Origin: Cavia porcellus
Taxonomy: Eukaryota > Chordata > Mammalia > Rodentia > Caviidae
NCBI RefSeq assembly: GCF_034190915.1
Contig: NW_026947547.1
Span: 124,001 to 188,000, forward strand
Length of the DNA: 64,000 nucleotides
Direction of reading: 5' to 3'
This document shows, one piece after another, positions 12,820 to 22,800 of this stretch. The notes under the pieces were generated by a model, which saw only the letters and a program-made list of their open reading frames with translations, was not told the origin of the DNA and did not search any database. Each line of letters opens with the position of its first letter. Position 1 is the stretch's first letter. The position numbers and the translations under genes were made by a program.

Positions 12820-14619
12820 CTAGACCCGGTCGTAGGCCAGTCGAGCGAGCCATGCGTAGGCCTGGGGGTCATTGTGCCCATCACGGGCTGCTGCCAGGGC
12901 CGCATGGGCAACCAGGCGTACTTGACGTCGGGCCGCCGCAAGGCGCCCATTAATAAATGATGTAACCCGTCGGAGCAAGAATGGCCCTACAAGCAAAAGC
13001 AGAAGCAAGGAGCACAGGGGACCTAACAATGGTAAAACATAGGGGAGCAAGCCATTCCAGGCTCCCCAAAAGGGATTATCCTGTAACTCTTTTCTTCTTT
13101 TTTCCAGGTCTTCCTGTAACTTCTTTAATCGGTCTCGAACGATTCCGGACTTGTTGGCATAAAAGCAGCATCTTTCCTGTAAGGCAATACAGACACCTCC
13201 CCTCTCTACAGTGAGTAGATCTAGGCCCCTTCTATTCTGCAGAACAACCTCTGCAAGGGAATCAATTTGATCTTGTATCTCCTGAAGGGTTCTCTCAACT
13301 ATAGACATGTCTTCTATCAATTGCTTGGATAACTGAGTATATTTGGTTAATGAAACTCCTAGGCCCACAGTCCCGGCGGCCAGGGCTCCAGTTATCCCCA
13401 GACCAGCCAAGAGAGGTAAAATTAGTACATCTCTCTTATGTCTTTTTATAAAGGTGTCCACAGCTGGGATGGGCATGGGTTGGTCCCCAGGGACAATACC
13501 AATGTCAGGCAACAAGTAAGCTAGGCCACATAGGCCGGTCCAATTACTGGGCAGGTAAGTATAAGCATGACCATTGCCGCAAGCAAATACTTTGCCAAAG
13601 GGGGCACATAGCGGCGAGCTACTACTTACATTGGTTATGGACTCACACGAGGCGACTGCCAGCGCTCCAACAACAATATCATAACTATTATTTTGTGGGT
13701 ACTTTTGGAAACAGGATGCATTAAACTGTCCCATAAATTGGACCCGAAATGGAGGCCCATGTGAGCAATTATAGGGTGTGCTATAATTGTAAGTTTCACT
13801 TTCATAGTCTCTAAACGGCATGGCCAGCGGCCATGATTCTCCCATCATCATACACAGCCAACAATCGGAGGCCAGCCTTGGGTCAGTAAGATTGAGTGCT
13901 TTGTGGGTAGCCTCTAATATGGATTCAGTAGCGGGGTCAAGGTTAACGCCTCGGGATTTAGGGCGTAGGAGTGGATGGTAATTGACTTCAGGGAACGGAT
14001 TTAATTGTTCCCATCACTCGATGACCTGTTCCTGCCGGTACTGGTCTTGGACCCCTCCACCGTCAGAGATGTGAACGGGGGCAGTCATAGACCAACAGAC
14101 CGTTTCTCCAACCTCTCCATTACAACCTGACTGCATGAATGGGGAACTGCCTACAGCAGCGGGAATATGGTTAGGGGCAACAGGGCTTTTAGTTGTAGTT
14201 AGCGTTGCCATCCAATAGGTTGTACTGTTGAGTTTGCATTGTTTTGTCTCTGTATAGCATGTAACATGCATGGATTCCTCAAACTTAGTGCAGGGACATG
14301 TGGCGAGATCACCAGGCCCTGAGGGACTCACCTTAGGCTTAAGTATGCACTGATAGAATGGTTGACTAAATACTCCTGCAGTTGAGCTGTACACAACTGA
14401 GTAAGCTGTTTTATCCCCACAATCGGTCCCTGGTCCTTTTTTGGCGCTAGGTGGTATACTGCTTACCGTGCCACCTCTGCAATCGCACGGACTGCCAAGA
14501 AGGCTCGTGCGAAGATCTGTTCCGGAAGCGGGGCCCCCCAGCCCCGCATGTACCATACTTATCCTGAGGAGGGCTAGGACAACGCCCCCAACGAAAAAGG
14601 CAGCCTTTTTCGGGTTCAT
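12820..14619 (-). pseudogene. env: Retroviral envelope (Env) pseudogene, one in-frame stop
   Basis: Env mediates receptor binding (SU) and membrane fusion (TM). The likely ATG is at 14619, opening an MNPKK start with a hydrophobic signal peptide of about 26 residues; the frame upstream of it has only a GTG start. The frame spans about 600 codons, close to type D Env length, and is interrupted by one TGA at 14014-14016. The upstream segment holds cysteine-rich SU. The downstream segment, open from 14013, holds a CWLC (CXXC) motif at 13852-13863. Numbered from the Met at 13851, it then has several N-glycosylation sites, a furin-type site RHKR (137-140), a hydrophobic fusion peptide (about 141-162), a heptad-repeat coiled coil (about 165-205), the immunosuppressive-type segment with CX6CC (C221, C228, C229), a membrane anchor (about 271-293) and a roughly 50-residue tail. 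CWLC plus CX6CC is the gamma/type D pattern. The premature stop predicts loss of TM from any full-length product. Confidence 0.92.
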
Positions 14620-14659
14620 CTGGCTATCAGGCCTGCTGCTGGTCTCTGGCAGGACAGGA

Positions 14660-14957
14660 TTAGCCTTCAGTCGAAGGGCTTGTTGCACGCGTCAACCTCT
14701 CTGGGACCCACAGTGGTTCTCGTCCCGGTCCCTGCGGAAAGACACAAACCGCGCCTCGGTTCCAGCTAACCACCGGATCCGGGCCCATCCATTGTCCCGT
14801 CAGGACATCTTTCCATCTAACCCATCCTTTATTTTTTGGGGATGGGGTACAATGTGCCATAGCTGGGGAGCAATTTTCACTGTTTAAGTTTAAAAAATTG
14901 TATGTGAATAATGCCATAGATAACCGCGCCTTTGGAGGCAGGCCTTGGCTCACTCCC
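14660..14957 (-). pseudogene. pol: Pol remnant: integrase C-terminal tail
   Basis: A minus-strand open stretch of about 97 residues resembles the end of betaretroviral integrase. It has ALFTYNFLNL (about residues 14-23), then WVRWKDVLTGQWMGPDPV (44-61), NRGAVCVFPQ (65-74) and LWVPERL (81-87), the SH3-like DNA-binding end of the protein. It stops at 14660, about 40 bp before the env ATG, which is normal pol-env spacing. The stretch opens directly out of the SINE A-tail with no start of its own. Protease, reverse transcriptase, RNase H and the integrase catalytic core are absent, so it has no enzymatic function. Class II affinity is judged from memory of MMTV/MPMV/IAP motifs. Confidence 0.87.
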
Positions 14958-15088
14958 CCTTTTTGTTTTTTATTTTATTTTATTTTATTTTGTTTTATTT
15001 ATTTTTTTTTATCGGTACCAGGGATCGAACTCGCGATTGCCTGCTTACAAGGCAGGCGCTTATGCCACTAAGCTAAATCCCCAGCCCC
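14958..15088 (-). mobile_element. ID-type tRNA-derived SINE with A-rich tail
   Basis: On the minus strand the element begins GGGGCTGGGGATTTAGC at 15088. It contains RNA polymerase III box A (TAGCTTAGTGG, complement at 15065-15075) and box B (GTTCGATCC, complement at 15022-15030), and ends in an A-rich tail with AAAAT units at about 14958-15010. The body is about 78 bp, as in rodent ID elements. No target-site duplication is visible: the 15-20 bp on the two sides do not match. Gag capsid sequence lies on one side and integrase on the other, so the SINE marks the breakpoint of a large proviral deletion. Its first bases supply the last nine codons and the stop of the truncated gag frame (stop at 15060-15062). 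Confidence 0.88.
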
Positions 15089-16195
15089 TGTTTCCTCGAC
15101 CGGCATTTCTCTCAGCCTGCTCGGCAGAGAACTCTGCGTACCATGCTCGCCAGTCTAAGTAGCTGCCTGAGGGTAGACATGCTTTTGCCAACTGGGTCCA
15201 GTCCGCTGGGGTGAGCTGCCCAGAAGACAAGTTTTCTAGCATAGCTATGGTATAGGGTGCAGTAGGACCAAAGGAAGTGACAGCACTCTTAAGCTCTTTG
15301 ATCTGCTTTATCTCAAAGGGTTCCCACACATTGCGCCCTTGACCTGGGGTTAACTGCACAGGATATACTCCATAAGGACCGTAATCTATTCCTTGCATCC
15401 TTGGATCCCCTCCGGACCATCGTCCACCCCTCCACAGCCGCCCATGAAAATACCGTCTGCCCCGTGGCGCGACGTCATAGGATGGCGGTCGCGACAGAGT
15501 GGAACGGGGCGTCACTTCCTGTGCCGGCTGAGAGAAGGGGGGGTCCCCTGTAGCGGCCTCTCGGTGGGGAACCGCTTCTGGAAAAGAACTCCAGGGCGGA
15601 GCGGATGGCTCTCTATCTCCTCCCTGCCAGGGGGCGCTCCGGGGTCCTTTCTCCTCTCTTTGCTTTTCTCGGGCGGCGCACGCACACTATTCGCGGCGCA
15701 ACTCGGCATAGGGGTTTCGGGCCTCTCGGCTTCCTGCCCCACCTTCTAGTTCTTCCTCGCTATCTGAGTCGGAGGACTCCAGAGCTTCAGTGTTCTCTAT
15801 CTTTCCCTGGATCTTCTCCCCCTGGATAGACCCCTCCCGAGAGCATTCCGATTTTACCTGCTCAAAAGCCTTGCATGCGTCCATGATTTCCGCGTCTCTA
15901 ACTGCCGACGGGAACCCCTTCCCCTCCCCTTCAAGACACGCATGTATCATTTCCCACAGGGGGCGAATAGCCGGTGAAATATCGCCTCCCAATTCCGCCG
16001 AGGCGAGGTCCCCGCCTAACTTCTCCCATGACGGCAGGTTTAAATGCCCTGTGGGTAAAAACCAGGGAGCCACCCTATCTACCTCCGCTATGAATAGTTC
16101 CAGTGTTTTTTGACCTACCCTGAGTCTCTAGATTTTAAAAGCTTCCTAAGGGCCTTTACCAAGGGCCGTGCCTCCGTGCTCGGTAAATTACCCAT
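15089..16195 (-). pseudogene. gag: Gag pseudogene (matrix to N-terminal capsid), broken and truncated
   Basis: Gag builds the retroviral core. The start is the ATG at 16195, giving MGNLPSTEARPL, whose Gly2 fits N-myristoylation. This frame ends at a TAG at 16115-16117. The matching matrix sequence (RVGQKTLELF, then APWFLPTGHLNLPSW) continues in another frame, so a frameshift lies at about 16115-16135. That second frame runs through an acidic SDSDSEEELE stretch to a TAG at 15687-15689, is open again to 15089, and encodes a basic Pro/Arg/Gly-rich linker. It then reaches a capsid N-terminal domain: YPVQ, WEPFEIKQIKELKSAV, GPTAPYT and LTPADW. This capsid pattern is betaretrovirus/IAP-like. The C-terminal capsid domain, the major homology region and the nucleocapsid zinc knuckles are missing, cut off at the SINE. 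Confidence 0.9.
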
Positions 16196-16379
16196 CCTCA
16201 ACCTCCGAGGGCTGTTACTCACCGCGTGTGACTTAGAGAACCCGTCACCTACGCGTGAGCCTGAGGGGAGTCTAAAAGCCCTGGAGGTGCGCGCCACCCA
16301 GAGCCCAGGTTTATCCCCTACTCACATGTCCGACAGCACCACGCTGGAGCGTTGCACACCACCGAGGGGAGTGATCAGT
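16196..16379 (-). other. Provirus 5' leader between primer-binding site and gag
   Basis: About 184 bp of non-coding leader. It contains the splice donor listed separately and would be expected to contain the packaging signal, but I see no diagnostic motif for it. Confidence 0.7.
16215..16223 (-). promoter_or_regulatory. Probable major splice donor
   Basis: The minus strand reads GGTGAGTAA (exon end at 16223, intron GT at 16222-16221), a near-consensus 5' splice site 26-28 bp upstream of the gag ATG. Retroviruses place their main donor here to make spliced env mRNA. No convincing acceptor before env was identified; it may have been lost with the pol deletion. Confidence 0.6.
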
Positions 16380-16397
16380 TCCCCGTACGGGCCACCA
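16380..16397 (-). promoter_or_regulatory. Primer-binding site, tRNA-Ile type
   Basis: Two bases inside the 5' LTR the minus strand reads TGGTGGCCCGTACGGGGA. Its complement, TCCCCGTACGGGCCACCA, equals the 3' end of vertebrate tRNA-Ile(AAU) plus CCA over 18 bases, as I recall that tRNA. The site primes minus-strand DNA synthesis. tRNA-Ile is unexpected for a class II element, where Lys or Phe primers are the familiar ones. Confidence 0.85.
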
Positions 16398-16399
16398 GA

Positions 16400-16816
16400 T
16401 GTCGGTGTCGCTCCCGGCCGGCAGGAAGAACACACGACAAATTCTGACGGTGTGCAACCTTGTCTTTATTTGTCTCCGCATGGGCTGCGCGAGGCCTCTG
16501 CTCTGCCACCAGTCCTTTCTCACCGGTGGACTTCCTCTATCTCTTCTCGCAGGGAGGGTCACATACATATATATATGAACTCATCATCCAATAGGGCAAC
16601 AGCAAACAATGCAAGCTGATTGGTCATCGTCATTGGTTGCTAGGTAGACCAATCTATTGCGCGGGCTGTTTAAGTCGCCAGGGCAATCAGGGGGCAGGAA
16701 GCAGGCGCCAACTTGGCTCACTCGATGGGAGGGGTAATTTAGCTCAGGATTTGCCTTTTCCTACAGGCCGCATGACCGCCGAGCATGGTGAACTAGCGCT
16801 GGTGCGGCTCCCAACA
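16400..16816 (-). repeat. 5' LTR of the provirus
   Basis: A 417-bp LTR, partner of 11992-12407, placed 5' by the adjacent primer-binding site. On the minus strand the order is U3 with three or four CCAAT/ATTGG elements (for example complement ATTGG at 16619-16623 and 16632-16636), a TATA-like ATATATATAT, then AATAAA at 16465-16470 and a short U5 ending CCGACA. The CCAATGACGATGACCAAT arrangement puts a CRE-like TGACG next to two CCAAT boxes. Confidence 0.94.
16566..16577 (-). promoter_or_regulatory. TATA-like core promoter of the 5' LTR
   Basis: An alternating CATATATATATG sequence lies about 240 bp into the LTR and about 100 bp before the AATAAA signal. That predicts a transcription start about 25-30 bp downstream, near 16540. 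CCAAT boxes lie 40-90 bp upstream. Activity cannot be judged from sequence. Confidence 0.65.
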
Positions 16817-16822
16817 GGGTTA
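16817..16822. repeat. Possible right target-site duplication (GGGTTA)
   Basis: Partner of the GGGTTA at 11986-11991. The hexamer periodicity of the target makes the match uninformative on its own. Confidence 0.5.
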
Positions 16823-19800
16823 GGGTTAGTGTGAGGTTTTATGGTTGGGTTTGGGTTAGGGTTAGGGTTAGGGTTAGGGTTAGGGTTAGGGTTATGTTTT
16901 GGGTTAGGGTTGGGTTAGGGTTAGTATTAGGGTTCGGGTTGGGTTAGTGTTAGCATTACGGCTAGGGTTAGGACTACGTTTGGGTTAGGTTTTGGGTTAG
17001 GTTAGGGTTAGGGTTAGGGTTAAGGTTAGGGGTAGGTTTAGAGTTAGTGTTAGGGTTAGGGTTTCATTAGTGTTAGTGTTATGGTTCGGGTTATGGTTAG
17101 GGTTGGGGTTGCGGTTAGGGTTGTGGTTGTGGTTGGCGATAGGTTTAGGGCAAGGTTTAGGTATAGGGTTAGGATTAGGGTACGGTTTAGATTTGGTTAG
17201 GGTTGGTTAGGGTAAGTGTTAGGCTTAGGTTTATGGGTAGGGTAGGGTTAGTGTTAGGGTTAGGGTTAGGGTTGGGTTAGTGTTAGTGTTAGGGATACAG
17301 TTAGGGTTAGGGTTAGGGTGAGATTTACGTTTAGGTTTAGGGTTGGGTTTCAGGTTAGGGTTAGGGTTAGGCTTTTGGATAGGTTTAAGTTTAGGGTTAA
17401 TTTAGCGTTGGTTTCGGTTTGTTAGGGTGAGGCTTAGGCTTAGGCTTAGGCTTATGCTTAGAGTTAGGGTTACATTTAGAGTTAGGTTTAGTGTCAGGGT
17501 TGTGTAACGGTCAGGCTTAGGGTTAGGGTTAGGGTTAGGGTTAGGTTTAGGCCTATGGTAGGGTAAGGGTAGCGTTAGGGTTAGGGTACTCTTAACGTTA
17601 GGGTCATGGTTATGGTTAGGGTTAGGGTTCGTGTTGGGTTAGGTTTAGGGTTAGGGTTAGGGTTGGGTTAGGGTTGCTGTTGGGGTTGTGGTTCAGGTGG
17701 GGTTGGGGTTGGGTTTGGGTTTAAGGTTAGGGTTAGGTTTAGGGTCAGGTTTAGGGTAGGGTTTGGGTTAGGGATAGGGTTAGGGTTGGGTTAGTGTTAG
17801 GGTTAGGGATAGGTTTAGGGTTGGGTTAGGGTAGGGTTTGCTGTTGTGTTTCGGTTTGGGGTTGGCGTTGGGGATTGGGTTAGGGTAAGTGCTAGGGTTA
17901 GGGTTAGGGTTAGGGTTAGGTTTGGTTAGGCTTAGTGTTAGGGTTAGGGTTAGGATTAGTCTTAGGGTTAGGGTAAGGCTTATTGTTAGGGTTATGGTTT
18001 GGGTTAGTGTTAGGGTTAGGGTTGAGTTAGGGTAAGTGTTAGGGTTAGGGTTAGGGTTCGAGTTAGGGTTAGGATTAGGGGTTAGGTTTAGGGTTAGGGT
18101 TAGGATTAGGGTTAGGTTAGGGTTAGGGTTAGGGTCAGGGTTAGCATTAGGCTTAGAGCTAGGGTTAGGATTAGAGATAGGATTAGGTTTAGTGTTGGTT
18201 TTCGGGTTAGGGTTGAGTTAGGTTTTATTGTTTGGGTTAGGGTTAGGGTTAGATTAAGGTTAGGCTTAGAGTTATGTTTAGGGTTATGTTTAGTGTTCGG
18301 TTAGGTGTTGGCTTAGAGTTAGTGTTAGGGTTAGGGTTAGTTTCAGGTTAGGTGTAGAGTTGGGGTTAGGCATGAGTGGGTGTAAGTGTTAGTGTTAGGG
18401 TTAGGGCTAGGGTTAGGGTTTGAGGGTTACGGTTAGTGTTGGAGGGTTAGGGTAAAATTTAGGGTTAGGGCTCAGGTTAGGAGTGTCATTGGTTTAGGGT
18501 TAGGGTTAGGTTAGGTTTAGGTTTAGGGTTAGGTCTAGGGTTAGGATTAGTGTTGGGTTAGATTTAGGGTTAGAGTTAGGTTTACGGTTAGGATTAGGGT
18601 TAGGGGTTATGCTTATGGATAGGGTTAATGTTAGTTTTGGATTAGGGTTAGGGTTAGCCTTGGGTTAACTTTAGGGTGAGGGTGAGGGTTAGGTTAGGTT
18701 TAGGATTGGTTTAGATTTTGGGTGGGGATTAGGGTTAGGGTTAGGCTGAAGATCAGGTTCAGAGTCAGGGTTAGGGTTAGGGTTAGGGTTAGGGTTAGGG
18801 TTAGGGTTGGGTTAGGGTTAGGCTTAAGGTTAGGGTTAGGTTTAGTGTTGGTTAGGGTTCGTTAGGGATAGGGTTAGGGTTAGGGTTACGGTTAGGTTTA
18901 GATTAGGGTTCGGGTTAGGCTTAGGGTTAGGGTTAGGGTTGGGATTAGAGTTAAGGTTGGTTTGCGTTAAGCTTAGGGTTAGGTTTATGGTCAGCATTAG
19001 GTTTAGGTGTTAGGGTTAAGGTTAGTGTTTGGGTTAGGGTTAGGTATAGGGTTGGGTTCGGTTTCGGTTAGAGTTAGGTTTAGGGTTGGGTTAGGTTTAG
19101 AATTAGGGTTGGGTTAGTGTTAAGGTTAGGGATAGGGTTAGTGTTAGGGTTATAGTAGGGCTAGGGTTAGGGTTAGCTTTACGTTTAGGGTTAGGGTTGG
19201 GTTTCAGGTTAGCGTTAGGGTTAGGCTTTTGGTTAGATTTAAGTTTAGGTTTAATTTAGTGTTGGTTTCGGTTGGTTAGGTCTAGGGTTATGCTTAGGCT
19301 TAGGCTTAGGTTTAGAGTTAGGGTTACATTTAGAGTTAGGTTTAGTGTCAGGGTTGTGTTACGGTTAGGGTTAGGGTTAGGGTTAGGTTTAGGCCTATGG
19401 TAGGGTAAGGGTATCGTTAGGGTTAGGGTGCTCTTAACGTTAGGGTTATGGTTATGGTTATGGTTAGGGTTCGTTTTGGGTTAGGTTTATGGTTAGGGTT
19501 ATGGTTGGGTTTGGGTTGCTGTTGGGGTTGTTGTTCAGGTGGGGTTTGGGTTGGGTTTGGGTTTAAGGTCAGGGTTAGGTTTAGGGTTAGGTTTAGGGTA
19601 GGGTTAGGGTTATGGATAGGGTTAGGGTTGAGTTAGTGTTAGGGTTAGGGATAGGTTTAGGGTTGGGTTAGGGTAGGGTTTGCGGTTGTGTTTCAGTTTT
19701 GGGTTGGCTTTGGGGTTTGGTTTAGGGTAAGTGTTAGGGTTAGGGTTAGGGTTAGGTTTAGGTTTGGTTAGGGTTGGTTAGTCTTAGTGTTAGGGTTAGG

Positions 19801-22800
19801 GTTAGCATTAGGCTTAGGGTTAGGGTAAGGCTTAGGGTTAGGGTTATATTTTGGGTTAGTGTTAGGGTTCGGGTTGGTTTAGGGTAAGTGTTAGGGTTAG
19901 GGTTAGGGTTCGAGTTAGGGTTAGGATTAGGGGTTAGGGTTAGGGTTAGGTTTAGGGTTAGGGTTAGGGTTAGGGTTGGGTTAGGGTTAGGGTTAGGGTC
20001 AGGGTTAGCGTTAGGCTTAGAGCTACGGTTAGGATTAGAGATAGGATTAGGTTTAGTGTTAGTGTTAGGGATAGGGTTGGGTTAGGTTTTATTGTTTGGG
20101 TTAGGGTTAGGGTTAGGCTTTGGTGTAGGTTAAGGGTTAGGATTAGGGTTAGCGTTGGGTTAGGGTTAGGGTCAGGGTTAGGGGTTATGGTTCAGGTTAG
20201 GTTTAGGGTTGGGTTAGGGTTAGCCTTAGGGTTAGGGTTAGGTTTAGTTATGGTTAGGGTTGGTTAGGGGTAGGCTTAAGGTTAGGGTTACGGTTACATT
20301 TAGATTTAGGTTAGGGTTAGGGTTAGGTTGAGGGTTAAGTTTAGGTTTAGGTTTAGGGTTAGAGTTTGGTTTAGGGTAGGAATAGAGTTAAGGTTGGGTT
20401 GGCTTAGGGATAGGGTTAAGTTTATGGTTAGCATTAGGTTTAGGTGTTAGGGTTAGTGTTAGGGTTTGGGTTAGGGTTAGGTATAGGGTTGGGTTAGGTT
20501 TAGGGTTAGGGTTAGGCTTAGTATAAGGGTTAGGTTTAGGTTTAGCGTTAGAGTTAGGGTGAGGGTTTAGGGTTGGGGTTAGGGTTAGGGTTAGTGTTAG
20601 GGTTAGGGTTAGGTGTTAGGTTTAGAGTTAGGGTTAGTGTTGGGTTAGGGTTAGGCTTAGGGTTAGGATTAGGTTTTGTGTTGGTAGGGTTCGTTAGGGA
20701 TAGTGTTAGGGTTAGGGTTACAGTTAGGTTTAGATTAGGGTTCAGGTTAGGCTTAGGGTTAGGGTTATGGTTGGGATTAGAGTTAAGGTTGGTTTGGGTT
20801 AGGGTTAGGGTTAGGTTTATGATCATCATTAGGTTTAGGTGTGAGGGTTAGGGTTAGGTTTTGGGTTAGGGTTATGTATAGGGTTGGGTTCGGTTTCGGG
20901 TTAGGGTTAGATTTAGGGTTGGGTTAGGTTTAGAATTAAGGTTGGGTTAGGTTTTGGGTTAAGGTTAGGTTAACGTTTGAGTTACGGTTAGATTAGGGTT
21001 AGGCTTAGAGTTAGGGTTAGGGTTACGTTTAGTTTTGGATTAGGTGTAAGTTTAGTGTTAGTGTTACGGTTATGATTAGGGTTAGTTTAAGGTTAGGGTT
21101 AGAGTTGAGGTTAGGCTTTGGGTGGGGGTAAGGGTTAGGGTTAGGGTTAGGGCTAGAGTTAGGGTTAGGCTTAGGGTTTAATGGTTAGCATTATTGTTGG
21201 AGGTTTACGGTAAAATTTAGTGTTAGGGCTCAGGTTAGGTTTAGCATTCGGTTTAGGGTTAGGGTTAGGTTAGGTTTACGTTTAGGGTTAGGGCTAAGGT
21301 TAGGATTAGTGTTGCCTTAGATTTAGGGTTAGGGTTAGCCTTGCGGTTAGTGTTAGGGTGAGGGTGAGTGTTAGATTAGTGTTACGATTGGGTTAGAGTT
21401 AGGGTTAGAATTAGGGTTAGGGTTAGGGTGAGAATCAGGGTTAGGTTAAGGGTTAGGGCTAGCGTTAGAGTTAGGGTTAGGTTTAGTTTTAGGGTTAGGG
21501 TTGTGTTAGGGTTAGGTTTAGAGTTAGAATTAGGCTTAGGGTTCGGGCTAGGATTATTATTATTGGGTTATGGTTATGGTTAGGGTTAGCGTTACGTTTG
21601 GCTTAGGGTTAGGTTTAGGGTTAGGGTTGTGTTAGTATTAGGGATAGGGTTAGTGTTAGGGTTTGGTTAGGGTTAGGGTTATGGTTAGGCATAGCGTAAG
21701 GGTTAATGTTAGGGTTAGTGTTGGGTTATGGTTAGAGTTTAGGTTTAGGTCTAGGTTTTAGGGTTGGGTTAGGGTTAGGCTTAGGGTTAGTGTTAGGTTT
21801 AGTATTGGTTAGGGTTCGTTAGGGATAGGGTTAGGGTTACGCTTAGGTTTAGATTAGGGTTCGGGTTAGACTTAGGGTTAGGGTTATGGTTGGGATTAGA
21901 GTTAAGGTTGGTATGGGTTAAGGTTAGGGTTAGGCTTATGGTCAGCATTCGGTTTAGGTGTTAGGGTTAGGGTTAGTGTTTGGGTTAGGGTTAGGTATAG
22001 GGTTGGGTTCGGTTTCGTGTTAGAGTTAGGTTTAGGGTTAGGGTTAGGGTTAGGGTTAGGGTTAGGGTTAGCGTTAAGGCTAGGTTTAGCGTTTGGGTTA
22101 GGGTTAGATTAGGGTAAGGCTTAGAGTTAGGGTTAGGGTTACGTTTAGTGTTCGGTTAGGTTTTGGCTTAGAGTTAGTGTTAGGGTTGGGGTTAGTTTAA
22201 GGTTAGGGTTACAATTGGTGTTAGGCTTGAGTGGGTGTAAGAGGTAGGGTTAGGGTTAGGGCTAGGGTTAGGGTTTGAGAGTTAGGGTTAGTGTTGGAAG
22301 GTTAGGGTAAAATTTAGGGTTAGGGCTCGGGTTAGGTGTAGCGTTGGTTTAGGGTTAGGGTTAGGTTAGGTTTAGGTTTAGGGTTTGGGCTAGGGTTAGG
22401 ATTAGTGTTGGGTTAGAGTTAGGGTTAGGGTTAGGTTTACGGTTAGGATTAGGGTTAGGGGTTATGCTTATGGATAGGGTTAAGGTTAGTTTTGGATTTG
22501 GGTTAGGGTTAGCCTTGGGGTTAACGTTAGGGTGAGGGTGAGGGTTAGGTTAGGGTTAGGATTGGTTTAGAGTTAGGGTGTGGATTAGTGTTAGGGTTAG
22601 GGTGAGGATCAGGTTCAGAGTCAGGGTTACGGCCAGTGTTAGAGTTAGGGTTAGGGTTAGGTTTAGGGTTAGGGTTGTGTTAGTGTTAGGGATAGGGTTA
22701 GTGTTAGGGTTGGGTTAGGTTTAGGGTTAGGGTTAGGGTTAGTGTTATTGGGTTATGCTTAGGGTTATGGTTAGTTTTATGGTTGGGTTTGGGTTAGGGT

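Larger units (their letters stand above)
11992..16816 (-). mobile_element. Defective endogenous retrovirus (IAP/type D-like class II provirus)
   Basis: A 4.8-kb non-satellite island with matching LTRs at both ends, each bounded by TG and CA. On the minus strand the order is 5' LTR, primer-binding site, leader, gag, SINE, integrase tail, env, polypurine tract, 3' LTR. The LTR start (TGTTGGGAGCCGC) and the end region with TGTTCTTCCTG resemble mouse IAP LTRs as I recall them. Gag and integrase are betaretrovirus-like, while Env has gamma-type cysteine motifs as in type D viruses. A full provirus of this type would be about 7-8 kb, so roughly 3 kb (end of gag, pro, most of pol) is missing. Remaining genes carry a frameshift and stop codons, so the copy is not autonomous. 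Confidence 0.95.

Noticed and set aside
15011..15088. A genuine tRNA gene
   Set aside because: It has box A and B and tRNA-like text but ends in a long A-rich tail and matches the ID SINE pattern, so it is a retroposed element.
15512..15742. Separate small protein-coding gene on the minus strand
   Set aside because: It is an out-of-frame shadow of the gag linker; the frame that continues into capsid is a different one.
20554..20829. Minus-strand Asn-Pro/Leu-Thr repeat frames (also 23646-23864 and 33299-33613)
   Set aside because: These are the reverse-strand translations of the same hexamer (CCTAAC, CTAACC), with no domain or composition typical of a protein.
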